Shown: positions 53,638-62,538 of the stretch, in pieces | Layout of the letters: every line of letters starts with the position of its first letter | Numbering within the stretch: position 1 is the stretch's first letter | NCBI RefSeq assembly: GCF_920984735.1 | Contig: NZ_CAKLBU010000003.1 | Location: 186,001-250,000 of the forward strand | Direction: 5' to 3' | Length of the DNA stretch: 64,000 bases | Origin: Pedobacter sp. Leaf250 | GTDB taxonomy: Bacteria > Bacteroidota > Bacteroidia > Sphingobacteriales > Sphingobacteriaceae | The notes under the pieces: model-generated | Told to the model about the DNA's origin: nothing | The model's database searches: none | Seen by the model: the letters and a program-made list of their open reading frames with translations, nothing else | Made by a program: the position numbers and the translations under genes

Positions 53638-54876
53638 ATGAATACGCTTGCTGCTACTAAAACATCAACAGGTTTTTTTGAAAAAGTAGTGCTTAATGCA
53701 CTATCGAAAATGAACTTGGGGAAGCTTGAACTTACTTTGCCAAGCGGCGAAATGTTGGTTTTTGGAAATGGCGAGGATAAAATTGCAGCGAATATTCAGG
53801 TCAATCATCCCGATTTTTTTAAATCTATTGCTTTATATGGCGACATTGGTTTTGGCGAAGGCTACACAACACGTTTGTGGGATTCATCAAATATTACAAA
53901 TGTAATTAAGTGGGTGCTTTTAAATATTGAAAATGCACCATCAGTTACGGGAAGTAAAGTGAAATCGATAGCACTAAATCTATTTAAAATTGTAAACAAG
54001 TTTACCCATGTACGCAGGGCAAACACCCTGGCTGGTTCGCAAAAAAATATTTCAGAACATTACGATTTAAACAACGATTTCTTCGCAACTTTTCTCGATA
54101 AAACCATGACCTATTCTAGCGGCTATTTTTTGAATGATGATGTTGGTTTAGAAGATTCTCAATATGCGAAATATGATCGTTTAGCGAAACAGCTAAAAGT
54201 TAAATCAACCGATCATGTTTTAGAAATTGGAAGCGGTTGGGGCGGAAATGCAATCTTTTTGGCTAAAAATTACGGCTGTAAGGTTACTTCTGTAACCATT
54301 TCCAGAGAACAACAGAAATTGGCAATCGAACGTGTAAAGGAAGAAAAATTGGAAGATAAGGTTTCAATTATCATTCAGGATTATAGAAATATCGAAGGAA
54401 CTTTCGATAAAATTGTTTCCATCGAAATGCTGGAGGCTGTTGGTCACCAATATTTGGAAACCTACTTTGAAAAATGCCAGTCACTTCTGAAACATGACGG
54501 GATTTTTGCATTTCAAGTAATTACTTCGCCTGATAGCAGGTATGATAAATTGAGAAATGGTGTAGATTGGATACAGAAACACATTTTTCCTGGTTCTTTG
54601 CTTCCATCGGTTGCCGCAATTAATAAGGCTATAAACAACACTGGCGATTTAACTTTAGTTGATTTAAAGGATATGGGTTTAGATTACGCCAGAACACTTC
54701 ACCTTTGGTATTTAGAATTTAATAAACATATTGATAAAGTTAAAGCCCTCGGTTTTGATGAAACTTTTATTCGCAAGTGGAATTATTACTTAAACTACTG
54801 CGAAGCTGCTTTCGCCATGCGAAATATAAATGTAATGCAATTGGTTTACACCAGGCCAAATAATACTTCAAGGTGA
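53638..54876 (+). CDS. cfa: Cyclopropane-fatty-acyl-phospholipid synthase family protein
   Basis: 412 residues, the normal length. N-terminal lipid-binding domain (about 20-130) and SAM domain with VLEIGSGWGGNAIFLAK (about 194-210), VTSVTISREQQKLA, SIEMLEAVGHQYLETYF (Glu at the bicarbonate/catalytic site), and the C-terminal LHLWYLEFNKHIDKV and FIRKWNYYLNYCEAAFAMRNINVMQLVYTRP. The enzyme transfers a methylene group from SAM to the cis double bond of membrane phospholipid chains; close relatives in similar clusters may make methylated or furan acids instead. It ends the cluster. Confidence 0.9.
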   Translation: MNTLAATKTSTGFFEKVVLNALSKMNLGKLELTLPSGEMLVFGNGEDKIAANIQVNHPDFFKSIALYGDIGFGEGYTTRLWDSSNITNVIKWVLLNIENAPSVTGSKVKSIALNLFKIVNKFTHVRRANTLAGSQKNISEHYDLNNDFFATFLDKTMTYSSGYFLNDDVGLEDSQYAKYDRLAKQLKVKSTDHVLEIGSGWGGNAIFLAKNYGCKVTSVTISREQQKLAIERVKEEKLEDKVSIIIQDYRNIEGTFDKIVSIEMLEAVGHQYLETYFEKCQSLLKHDGIFAFQVITSPDSRYDKLRNGVDWIQKHIFPGSLLPSVAAINKAINNTGDLTLVDLKDMGLDYARTLHLWYLEFNKHIDKVKALGFDETFIRKWNYYLNYCEAAFAMRNINVMQLVYTRPNNTSR

Positions 54877-54980
54877 TGTAAAGTGTAGCAGGGTAAACTG
54901 GATGATATAAGATGGATAATGGGCGAGAGGCTTGTTGTCCATTTTTTGTATTTGCCGTTATCTATCCTACATTTTTCCTC
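54876..54980 (+). repeat. Palindromic intergenic repeat, copy 4
   Basis: Begins at the stop of the CFA synthase gene: GATGTAAAGTGTAGCAGGG, ACTGGATGATATAAGATGG, ATAATGGGCGAG, then the opposite half TTGTCCATTTTTTGTATTTG and CTATCCTACATTT. Same family as 50870, 52228 and 52790. The rest of the gap up to 55145 is AT-rich with no obvious gene. Confidence 0.5.
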
Positions 54981-55145
54981 TCATATTTTTCGATTTTCTA
55001 TCTTTTTCCATCTTCCCCTAATTTTTTTGTCGGGAAAATTTGCACCTTTGCCGACTAAATTAACGAAGTCGCGTAAAAAGTATCCTACACCATTGTAACA
55101 AATGGTAATTTATGTCGACTAATAACCAAAGATTAACAAACTAAC

Positions 55146-57584
55146 ATGAAACGAATTTTACTCTTAATCCTGTCTTTAGGAATATTTATTAACGCACAAG
55201 CACAATTTCCTGGTGGTTTAGGTGGGGGCGCAAAAAAACCAGCAGTTTTTGGTCGCGTAACAGCTACCATTTTAGATTCTGTTACCAAGCAACCTATTGA
55301 TTACGCAACCGTTTCTTTAATTAATGTAAAGGATAATAAATCTGTAAATGGTGGCGTAACCGATCCAAAAGGAAAGTTATCGCTGCAAAATGTTGCACCT
55401 GATTCATATAAATTGATGATCGGTTTTATGGGTTATAAAACGAAATCTATTTTAGTTACCACAACGCCTGCAAAACCAGATCAAAATTTAGGAACCATTT
55501 ATATCTCATCAACCGAAAATACTTTAGCTGATGTTCAGGTTCAAGGTACAAAAGCCATTATCGAAAATAAAATTGATAGAATGGTTTACAATGCGGAAGC
55601 CGATGGTACAAATGCAGGTGGCGATGCTACCGATGTGATGCGTAAAGTGCCAATGTTATCGGTTGATGCTACTGGAAATGTTCAACTTCGCGGAGGTGCA
55701 GTTCGTGTATTGATTAACGGTAAGCCTTCTGGTACAATGGCAAGTAGCGTAGCTGATGCCTTAAAAATGATCCCTGCAGAGCAGATAAAAAGTGTGGAAG
55801 TAATTACCAGTCCATCTGCAAAATACGATGCGGAAGGTTCGGGTGGTATCATCAACATCATCACTAAAAAATCTACAGCACAAGGCGTAAGTGGAAGTGT
55901 AAATACCTCTGTAGGTACACGCCAGAACAATGGTGCATTTAATTTAACTGCAAAAACAGGGCGTTTAAGTGTAAACACGAGTTTAGGTACAAACCTGGCT
56001 TATCCACAAAAATCGTTAACAGAATTTATTACCAATACCACCTATTTAAACGGTACAACCAATAGCATTGCGCAAAGTGGCTTTTCGAGATGGAGCCGTA
56101 ATGGTTATAATGGAAGTGTAGGTTTGGATTACGATTTCAATGCTTATAATAATATTAGTACTACAGCTAAAATCAACAGTTTTTCTAATGGTGGCCCAAG
56201 TGAAACCAGTTACATCATCAATAACATTGCTGCAGCAAACATTGGCGATATGGATATGACTTTTAGGAATCTGGATTGGAATGTTGATTATCGTAAAACC
56301 AGTAAGAAAGAAGGAGAGGAATTTTCTATTTCAGCACAATTATCAACAGGTAGAAATCCGACACGTTTTAGCAATACGCTAACTTCTGCCGCTTTTCCAA
56401 CCGGATTAATTACCAATAGTAACAATACTGGTAAAAATAATGAATACACTTTTCAAACCGACTACACGTATCCATTTACAAAAGCTACCATTTTAGAAGT
56501 TGGTGCTAAAGCTATTTTGAGAGATATAAAAAGTCAATTTGATATCGCAGCACAAGATTTTGATTACAATCAAAACGTTGGAGCAGCATACGGTGTAATT
56601 GCTTTTGACTTATCAAAAAAATGGAAATTTAAGGGTGGTTTAAGGGCAGAGTATACTCAAATTGATTTCAACACCCAAAATAGTGGTATCCAAAAAAATG
56701 ATTATTTGAACTTGTTTCCAAGTGCTATACTTTCGAGAACATTAAAAGGTGGTGCAACTTTGAAATTGAGCTACAATCGCCGTGTACAAAGGCCAACACA
56801 AAATTATTTAAATCCTTTCCGCAACGAAAGCGATCAGTTTAATATTATGCAGGGTAATCCACAATTGGATCCTGAATTGAGTCAGAATTTTGAGTTGGGA
56901 TACAATACTTACGTTAAAGGATCAGTAATTACAGCTTCATTATTTTACCGTCGTACTGGCGGTGTTATTGAGAGGTCAATTTCGCCAGTAACAGAAAATG
57001 GCATCAATAAAACTTTAAGCTCTTATATTAATGTAGGTACAGCCGAAACTTATGGCTTTAACCTCTTTGGTTCATACAACCCAAAACCAAAATGGACATT
57101 GATGACCAATTTCGTGGGCAGCACATATTCTGTAACCAATAATCAAACAAACGTTAATACAGGTACTTATTTCAATTTCAACTGGTTTGTTCGTTCAGCT
57201 TACGGTTTTGGCACAGGATACAACTTTGAACTCTTTAATGTAATTACATCAAGAGTGCGTACATACCAAGGTGTTACAGAACCATTTTATATTTATGGAG
57301 CATCACTTAAAAAAGATTTATTCAAGAAAAAAGGGAGTGTTGGTTTAAATGTTTTAAATCCGTTTACAAAGGATTTACATATTAAAACGGTTAACAATGC
57401 GGTAAATCCAACAGGTACGATTTTTCAAAGTGTAAATATTTACTATCCAATCCGTTCTTTTGGAGTTAACTTTAGCTATAGTTTTGGTAAATTGAAATTT
57501 ACTGAGAAGAAAAAAATTAAGAATGATGATGCTAAACAAGACCAACAACAAGGTGGTGGTGGAATGGGTGGCGTTCAACAATAA
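55146..57584 (+). CDS. Outer-membrane beta-barrel protein with carboxypeptidase-like N-terminal domain
   Basis: 812 residues with a signal peptide ending NAQAQ. A carboxypeptidase-regulatory-like domain (about 35-118; GRVTATILDSVTKQPIDYATVSL) is followed by a reduced plug (VMRKVPMLSVDATGNVQLRGGAVRVLINGKP; SVEVITSPSAKYDAEGSGGIINIITKK) and a long barrel, matching the OMP_b-brl_3 family rather than SusC. There is no SusD partner. A short Gly/Gln-rich tail ends the protein (QQQGGGGMGGVQQ). Transport or outer-membrane remodelling is likely, substrate unknown. A terminator follows, so it is a single-gene unit. Confidence 0.9.
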   Translation: MKRILLLILSLGIFINAQAQFPGGLGGGAKKPAVFGRVTATILDSVTKQPIDYATVSLINVKDNKSVNGGVTDPKGKLSLQNVAPDSYKLMIGFMGYKTKSILVTTTPAKPDQNLGTIYISSTENTLADVQVQGTKAIIENKIDRMVYNAEADGTNAGGDATDVMRKVPMLSVDATGNVQLRGGAVRVLINGKPSGTMASSVADALKMIPAEQIKSVEVITSPSAKYDAEGSGGIINIITKKSTAQGVSGSVNTSVGTRQNNGAFNLTAKTGRLSVNTSLGTNLAYPQKSLTEFITNTTYLNGTTNSIAQSGFSRWSRNGYNGSVGLDYDFNAYNNISTTAKINSFSNGGPSETSYIINNIAAANIGDMDMTFRNLDWNVDYRKTSKKEGEEFSISAQLSTGRNPTRFSNTLTSAAFPTGLITNSNNTGKNNEYTFQTDYTYPFTKATILEVGAKAILRDIKSQFDIAAQDFDYNQNVGAAYGVIAFDLSKKWKFKGGLRAEYTQIDFNTQNSGIQKNDYLNLFPSAILSRTLKGGATLKLSYNRRVQRPTQNYLNPFRNESDQFNIMQGNPQLDPELSQNFELGYNTYVKGSVITASLFYRRTGGVIERSISPVTENGINKTLSSYINVGTAETYGFNLFGSYNPKPKWTLMTNFVGSTYSVTNNQTNVNTGTYFNFNWFVRSAYGFGTGYNFELFNVITSRVRTYQGVTEPFYIYGASLKKDLFKKKGSVGLNVLNPFTKDLHIKTVNNAVNPTGTIFQSVNIYYPIRSFGVNFSYSFGKLKFTEKKKIKNDDAKQDQQQGGGGMGGVQQ

Positions 57585-57605
57585 CATTATTTTAAATGAT
57601 ATGGT

Positions 57606-57636
57606 AAAGTCTTCGATGCAAATCGAAGACTTTTTT
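57606..57636 (+). terminator. Intrinsic terminator after the beta-barrel gene
   Basis: Perfect 12-bp stem AAAGTCTTCGAT (57606-57617) / ATCGAAGACTTT (57622-57633), a GCAA (GNRA-type) tetraloop and a run of six T (57631-57636). It lies 22 bases after the stop codon. The remaining gap to 57878 is AT-rich and carries nothing else I recognise. Confidence 0.85.
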
Positions 57637-57878
57637 GCTTTAGGTGTAAAATGTACACTTAGTATTAAGGATATTCACCCAATTTATTCCAAAGATTAAT
57701 TTTAATGCGTGTTTTTCTCGAATAAATCAAATCAGTATAATTTTTTCTGCGGGTTTCAATCAAATGTCTTTATTTTTTTTAGTTGATGTTTCCACTTTGA
57801 GCAGTTTTATGCGGTTATTTATTTTTAAAAACTATATATTGCATGTAACTAACAAACATTAACCTAAATAATAGAGAT

Positions 57879-60800
57879 ATGAGAAAAATCTTTACTTCAC
57901 TATTTTTTCTGTGTATATTACTAATTGGGCTACCATTAATGGCCCAGGTAAAAACCATTACAGGAAAAATTACTTCTTCTGATGATTCTGGACCGCTACC
58001 AGGTGCAAGTATCAAAGTTAAAGGTACAAATTCCGGAGCATCAACTGATGGAAGTGGTAATTTTACCATTCAAGTTCCATCTTCGAATGCGGTTTTAGTA
58101 ATCAGTTTAATAGGCTACAAAACACAGGAGGTTACGGTTGGTAACAAAACTACGATTACTTTGACGCTAGTTTCTGATGCACAAGAACTGCAGGAGGTAA
58201 CCGTTTCAACCGGGCTTGGCATAACCAGGCAGGCAAAATCATTAGGCTATGCTGCCCAACAGGTAAATAGCGAAGATTTAAACTTCAATCGCCAGCCAAA
58301 TCTAATTAATGCTTTGCAAGGTAAAGTAGCAGGCGCAACCATATCGAGTATGGGTGGTGGTCCTGGTCAGGGTGCCAATATCAGAATCAGAGGGGTAAAC
58401 TCCATCGATCCGAGTATTCCAAGTGATCCACTTTATGTGATTGATGGTGTGCAGATTGATAATTCTACTTCTACATTGGGTGCTAATCCAGGCGGTACAG
58501 CTTATGGAGCCAGGGGTGTGAGTAACAGGGCATCTGATATTAATCCTGAAGATATTGAAACCATCAACATTTTAAAAGGTGGTGCAGCAACTGCATTATA
58601 CGGTTTAAGAGGTGTGAATGGTGTGGTGGTCATTACCACTAAAAAAGGCAAAAACGGTGGTTTGAGCATTAACCTAAGCAGTAGTTATGGTTTTGATGAG
58701 GTGTTGAAAAAACCAGCTGTTCAAAAAGAATATACACAAGGTGTTTTAGGTGTTTACGCAAATCCACCAAGTGGTATTGGACCCGCCTGGGGCCCAACTA
58801 TTGCAGAAGCAAAATTAATTGACCCAACCCATCCGGATCAGCTATATGATAATTACGATCAGGCATTTGGAACAGGGCAGCAGATTAAAAATTCTGTTTC
58901 GGTTGCTGGTGGAAGCGAACTGGTGAAGTTTTTCTCTTCTGTATCTCAACTCTATCAAAAAGGGATGATGCCAAATACTGATTACAAGAATTTATCAGGA
59001 AGATTAAATACCGATGTAACTATTAGCCCGAAATTTAAGGCTTCGGTTAACATGAATTTCAGTAATGCCGGTGGTTATACCTATAGTGCTGATCGTTTTG
59101 GTGAAGGTTTGGCTTATTGGTCTCCGCGTTATGATGTATCCGATTATATCAATGAAAATGGTACACAGAAATATATTGGAACAAATAACCCGATCTGGGG
59201 TACTAAAACCAACCAGCTTAAAGGTGATGTAAATCGCTTCATAGGAGGTGCCGCGTTAACGTATGAGCCAACTAAATGGCTAAACTTTTCTTATCGTTTT
59301 GGTTTAGATACCTACAATGATAACCGGGTGAGAACTGCGCCAGGTCCAATGGGTATTACGGGTGAGCAAGTTTATGATAACGATCAGGGTTTTTATGGTG
59401 AGTACAACTCCAAAGTTAGAACGCTAAATGGTACTTTTTTAGCTACTTTAACCACTAAAATAGCAAAGGATTTAAATGGAACTTTGAGGTTAGGACAAGA
59501 GATGTACGATACCCGATTGAAAAATATTGGCACATTAGGTAGTCAGTTGAGTATTTACAATTTCTTCAACCTGGCTAACTCAAAAGTTGTAACGGTTTCT
59601 CAATCAATCACCCAAAAAAGGTTAATCGGTTATTTTGGCGAGGCCACTTTCGATTATAAAAACTACCTGTTTTTAACGCTAACCGGTAGAAATGATATTA
59701 CCTCAACGTTATCAAAAGAGAACAGATCATTCTTCTATCCATCAGCAAGTATCAGTTATGTATTTTCAGATCAATTTAAGCTTCCAACTGCAATCAGTCA
59801 GGCTAAGTTGAGATTATCTTATGCTAAACTTGGAAAAGATGCACCTATTTATGCGGGAGCATCATCAGGTTTTGCTACTTATGGCAGCTTACCAACCGGC
59901 ACAACCGGTTTAACATTGGCTTCCAACCTTGGCAATCCAAATCTTCGCCCTGAATTTACAAACACTTTTGAAACCGGTTTGGAAATGTCTTTCTTTAAAG
60001 GTCGCTTAGGATTTGACTTTACATACTACTATTCATTAAGTAAAGACCAAATTATCCAGGCTCAAATCACTTCGGCAACTGGTTATGTCACTACTTCAAT
60101 TAATGCAGGTAATATCCGTAACCGTGGTGTAGAACTGGTGATCAATGGAAAGCCAATTGATGGAAAAGATTTTAAATGGGGCGTTAATTTAAATGTATCT
60201 GCCAATAGAAATAAAATCCTTTATTTACCAACAGATATCATTTATGGCTCTGCCAGAGGATATGGAAATGCAGGTGTAACCATGAAGTTGGTTGAAGGAC
60301 AAGCTTTTGGTAACATTTATGGCTCTTATTTTAACAGATATTCAGGCGGACAACCACAAGATCCTAATTTCCTGGATAAAGATTTGCCATTGTTGATCGG
60401 TGCTGATGGTTTTCCAATCATTTCAGGCGGTACACAAAGAATTTTGGGTAATTCGCAACCCGATTACGTGATCGGCATGGGTAATAATTTCAGTTACAAA
60501 AGATTTAGTTTAAATGTTTTGTTTGATGCCCGTTTAGGATTTGAAAAATACAATTGGCTGGAAGATTTTTACTCGGCTTTCGGTTTGCCGGATTATACTG
60601 CTGATCGCAGATCATTCAGGACTTTTGAAGGTGTACTGGCCAATGGAACACCAAATACTAAGCAAGTTTGGTTAGGTCAGCGTTTAGGGCCTGATAACGT
60701 GGATTACGGAGAAGGTTATTACCGTAGATTTTACAGGAACGTTTCTGAGCCATTTGTAACTGATGCATCGTGGGTTCGCCTTCGTTCGGCAAGTTTAAGT

Positions 60801-61010
60801 TATGCTTTGCCGACAAGCTGGTTACCTAAAAAATCCATCAGATCTGCATCTGTAGCTGTTACAGGAAATAACTTGTGGCTATGGACTAAATATTACGGTG
60901 TTGATCCAGAATCAAGTTCGTATGATGCCGGAAGTAACAATGATGGCTCTGCTGGATTTACCTATCCAACAGCACGTACAATTATGTTCTCTCTAAACGT
61001 TGGTTTTTAA
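57879..61010 (+). CDS. SusC/RagA-type TonB-dependent transporter, third pair
   Basis: 1043 residues. The signal peptide ends PLMAQVK (about 25). A carboxypeptidase-regulatory-like domain covers 28-105 (GPLPGASIKVKGTNSGASTDGSGNFTI, written in part). The plug starts LQEVTVSTGLGITRQAKSLG, includes IETINILKGGAATALYGLRGVNGV and is followed by the barrel ending TIMFSLNVGF. There is no STN domain and no regulator gene nearby. The SusD gene follows 11 bases on. The pair ends with a terminator and a secreted S9 peptidase gene comes next, so peptide uptake of RagAB type is one possibility. Confidence 0.95.
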   Translation: MRKIFTSLFFLCILLIGLPLMAQVKTITGKITSSDDSGPLPGASIKVKGTNSGASTDGSGNFTIQVPSSNAVLVISLIGYKTQEVTVGNKTTITLTLVSDAQELQEVTVSTGLGITRQAKSLGYAAQQVNSEDLNFNRQPNLINALQGKVAGATISSMGGGPGQGANIRIRGVNSIDPSIPSDPLYVIDGVQIDNSTSTLGANPGGTAYGARGVSNRASDINPEDIETINILKGGAATALYGLRGVNGVVVITTKKGKNGGLSINLSSSYGFDEVLKKPAVQKEYTQGVLGVYANPPSGIGPAWGPTIAEAKLIDPTHPDQLYDNYDQAFGTGQQIKNSVSVAGGSELVKFFSSVSQLYQKGMMPNTDYKNLSGRLNTDVTISPKFKASVNMNFSNAGGYTYSADRFGEGLAYWSPRYDVSDYINENGTQKYIGTNNPIWGTKTNQLKGDVNRFIGGAALTYEPTKWLNFSYRFGLDTYNDNRVRTAPGPMGITGEQVYDNDQGFYGEYNSKVRTLNGTFLATLTTKIAKDLNGTLRLGQEMYDTRLKNIGTLGSQLSIYNFFNLANSKVVTVSQSITQKRLIGYFGEATFDYKNYLFLTLTGRNDITSTLSKENRSFFYPSASISYVFSDQFKLPTAISQAKLRLSYAKLGKDAPIYAGASSGFATYGSLPTGTTGLTLASNLGNPNLRPEFTNTFETGLEMSFFKGRLGFDFTYYYSLSKDQIIQAQITSATGYVTTSINAGNIRNRGVELVINGKPIDGKDFKWGVNLNVSANRNKILYLPTDIIYGSARGYGNAGVTMKLVEGQAFGNIYGSYFNRYSGGQPQDPNFLDKDLPLLIGADGFPIISGGTQRILGNSQPDYVIGMGNNFSYKRFSLNVLFDARLGFEKYNWLEDFYSAFGLPDYTADRRSFRTFEGVLANGTPNTKQVWLGQRLGPDNVDYGEGYYRRFYRNVSEPFVTDASWVRLRSASLSYALPTSWLPKKSIRSASVAVTGNNLWLWTKYYGVDPESSSYDAGSNNDGSAGFTYPTARTIMFSLNVGF

Positions 61011-61021
61011 TTTGATTTAAG

Positions 61022-62455
61022 ATGAAAAAGATTTTAAAATATACAGTATTATCAGCGTTGGTAGCTAGTGTTACGCTTCAAGGCTGCAAAGACAGCTATT
61101 TTGATGATGTTGCTAAAAACCCCAATCAGGTAACTACGCCAACACTGGCATCGCTGCTTGCTACCTCAACAAGTAAAGCAGGAGTTAATAATTATAATGT
61201 AGCCAGCGCCATTGTGCCTTATGTGCAATATACAGCAAACCCTGCTGCTGCGGGTGCTGGCGATACCTATCAATCTATTGATTTTAGCGGAACCTGGGAT
61301 GCACTTTATTTTGCAATGGCCGATGCCAATGAGATGAAAAAGATGGCAGTTGCACAAGGTTCTAGTGAGTACAAAGGTGTGGCAGATGTGTTAATTGCTT
61401 ACAACCTAATTATGGTAAATGATTTATGGGGTAGTGCACCATTTTCTCAGGCATTTGATATTACCACGTTCTTTCCTAAGTACGATTCGGCTCAGGAGGT
61501 TTATAACCAAAGTATGGCATTGGTAGATGAAGCCATTGTAGAGTTAGCTAAAACCAATGCCACCATAAAATTAGCCGCAACCAGCGATTTAATTTATGGA
61601 ACTACAGGTGCAAATGAGCGGGCAAACTGGCTAAAATTTGCTTATGCATTAAAAGCCAGATTGTTAAATAAGGTTAGTAAAACCAGTACTTACAATCCTA
61701 CATCGGTATTGTCGGCAGTTGGTAGTTCATTCGCTTCCAATGCAGAAGATGCTCAAATGGCAACTTTCAGTGTACGTAACTTTTGGGCAGGTGTTGCCAT
61801 CAGCAATGCATCGCAATCTTTAGGTGGATGGTTATCAGAACAATTGATTGACCATTTAAATGGAACAACTTACGGTGTATTTGATCCACGTATTGCTAAG
61901 ATTACGGATAGAACAGTAAATAATGTTTATATCGGAACGGTAAATGGTGCAGGTAATCGACTGCCGGGTGCAAACACAGTGAAAGATGAATGTTATATTT
62001 CGGTAAATTCACCATGGACTAGCCCAACCTCACCAATTTTTATTGCCACTTATGCTGAGATGAAATTCATTGAAGCGGAGGCTTCTTTTACAACTGATAA
62101 AACAAGATCTTACAATGCGTACTTGGCTGCGATTTCTGCAAACATGGATAAATTTCAGGTTGCAGCAGCCGATAAAGCTACATATCTTGCCGATGTGAGG
62201 GTTTCAGTTGGTGTTGCTGCTTTCACAAAAGATTTAATTTTCAAGGAAAAATATGTATCAACCTATTTGAATCCTGAAGCATGGAATGATGCAAGAAGAT
62301 CTGATTATAAGTATAAAGATTTTACACTTCCAGCAAATGTAACCTTGCCAGATTTTATTCGCAGAAACGATTATCCTCAAGGCGAAAGAAGTAAAAACGG
62401 TGCCAATGTTCCGGCCGAAGTTCCAAGAACTACCAAGTTGTGGTGGGATCAGTAA
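61022..62455 (+). CDS. SusD/RagB-type lipoprotein (SusD-like_2)
   Basis: 477 residues. Lipoprotein signal ends LQGCKDSY (Cys about 22). The sequence DDVAKNPNQVTTPTLASLLATS, YFAMADANEMKKM, VLIAYNLIMVNDLWGSAPFSQAF and YAEMKFIEAEASF fits the SusD-like_2 branch, distinct from the other two SusD proteins in the window. The C-terminus RTTKLWWDQ is typical of that branch. It partners the SusC 11 bases upstream as the surface lid. Cargo not determined. Confidence 0.93.
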   Translation: MKKILKYTVLSALVASVTLQGCKDSYFDDVAKNPNQVTTPTLASLLATSTSKAGVNNYNVASAIVPYVQYTANPAAAGAGDTYQSIDFSGTWDALYFAMADANEMKKMAVAQGSSEYKGVADVLIAYNLIMVNDLWGSAPFSQAFDITTFFPKYDSAQEVYNQSMALVDEAIVELAKTNATIKLAATSDLIYGTTGANERANWLKFAYALKARLLNKVSKTSTYNPTSVLSAVGSSFASNAEDAQMATFSVRNFWAGVAISNASQSLGGWLSEQLIDHLNGTTYGVFDPRIAKITDRTVNNVYIGTVNGAGNRLPGANTVKDECYISVNSPWTSPTSPIFIATYAEMKFIEAEASFTTDKTRSYNAYLAAISANMDKFQVAAADKATYLADVRVSVGVAAFTKDLIFKEKYVSTYLNPEAWNDARRSDYKYKDFTLPANVTLPDFIRRNDYPQGERSKNGANVPAEVPRTTKLWWDQ

Positions 62456-62480
62456 CAATATTATAGAAAAATTAAGTTTT

Positions 62481-62514
62481 AAGCTCCAATCGTGTTTCGG
62501 TTGGGGCTTTTTTT
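62481..62514 (+). terminator. Intrinsic terminator after the third SusC/SusD pair
   Basis: Twelve-bp stem AAGCTCCAATCG (62481-62492) / CGGTTGGGGCTT (62498-62509) with two G-T pairs, a five-base loop and seven T (62508-62514). It separates the SusD gene from the S9 peptidase gene. Confidence 0.85.
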
Positions 62515-62538
62515 GTAATTTATCTTCAAATCCTAGTC

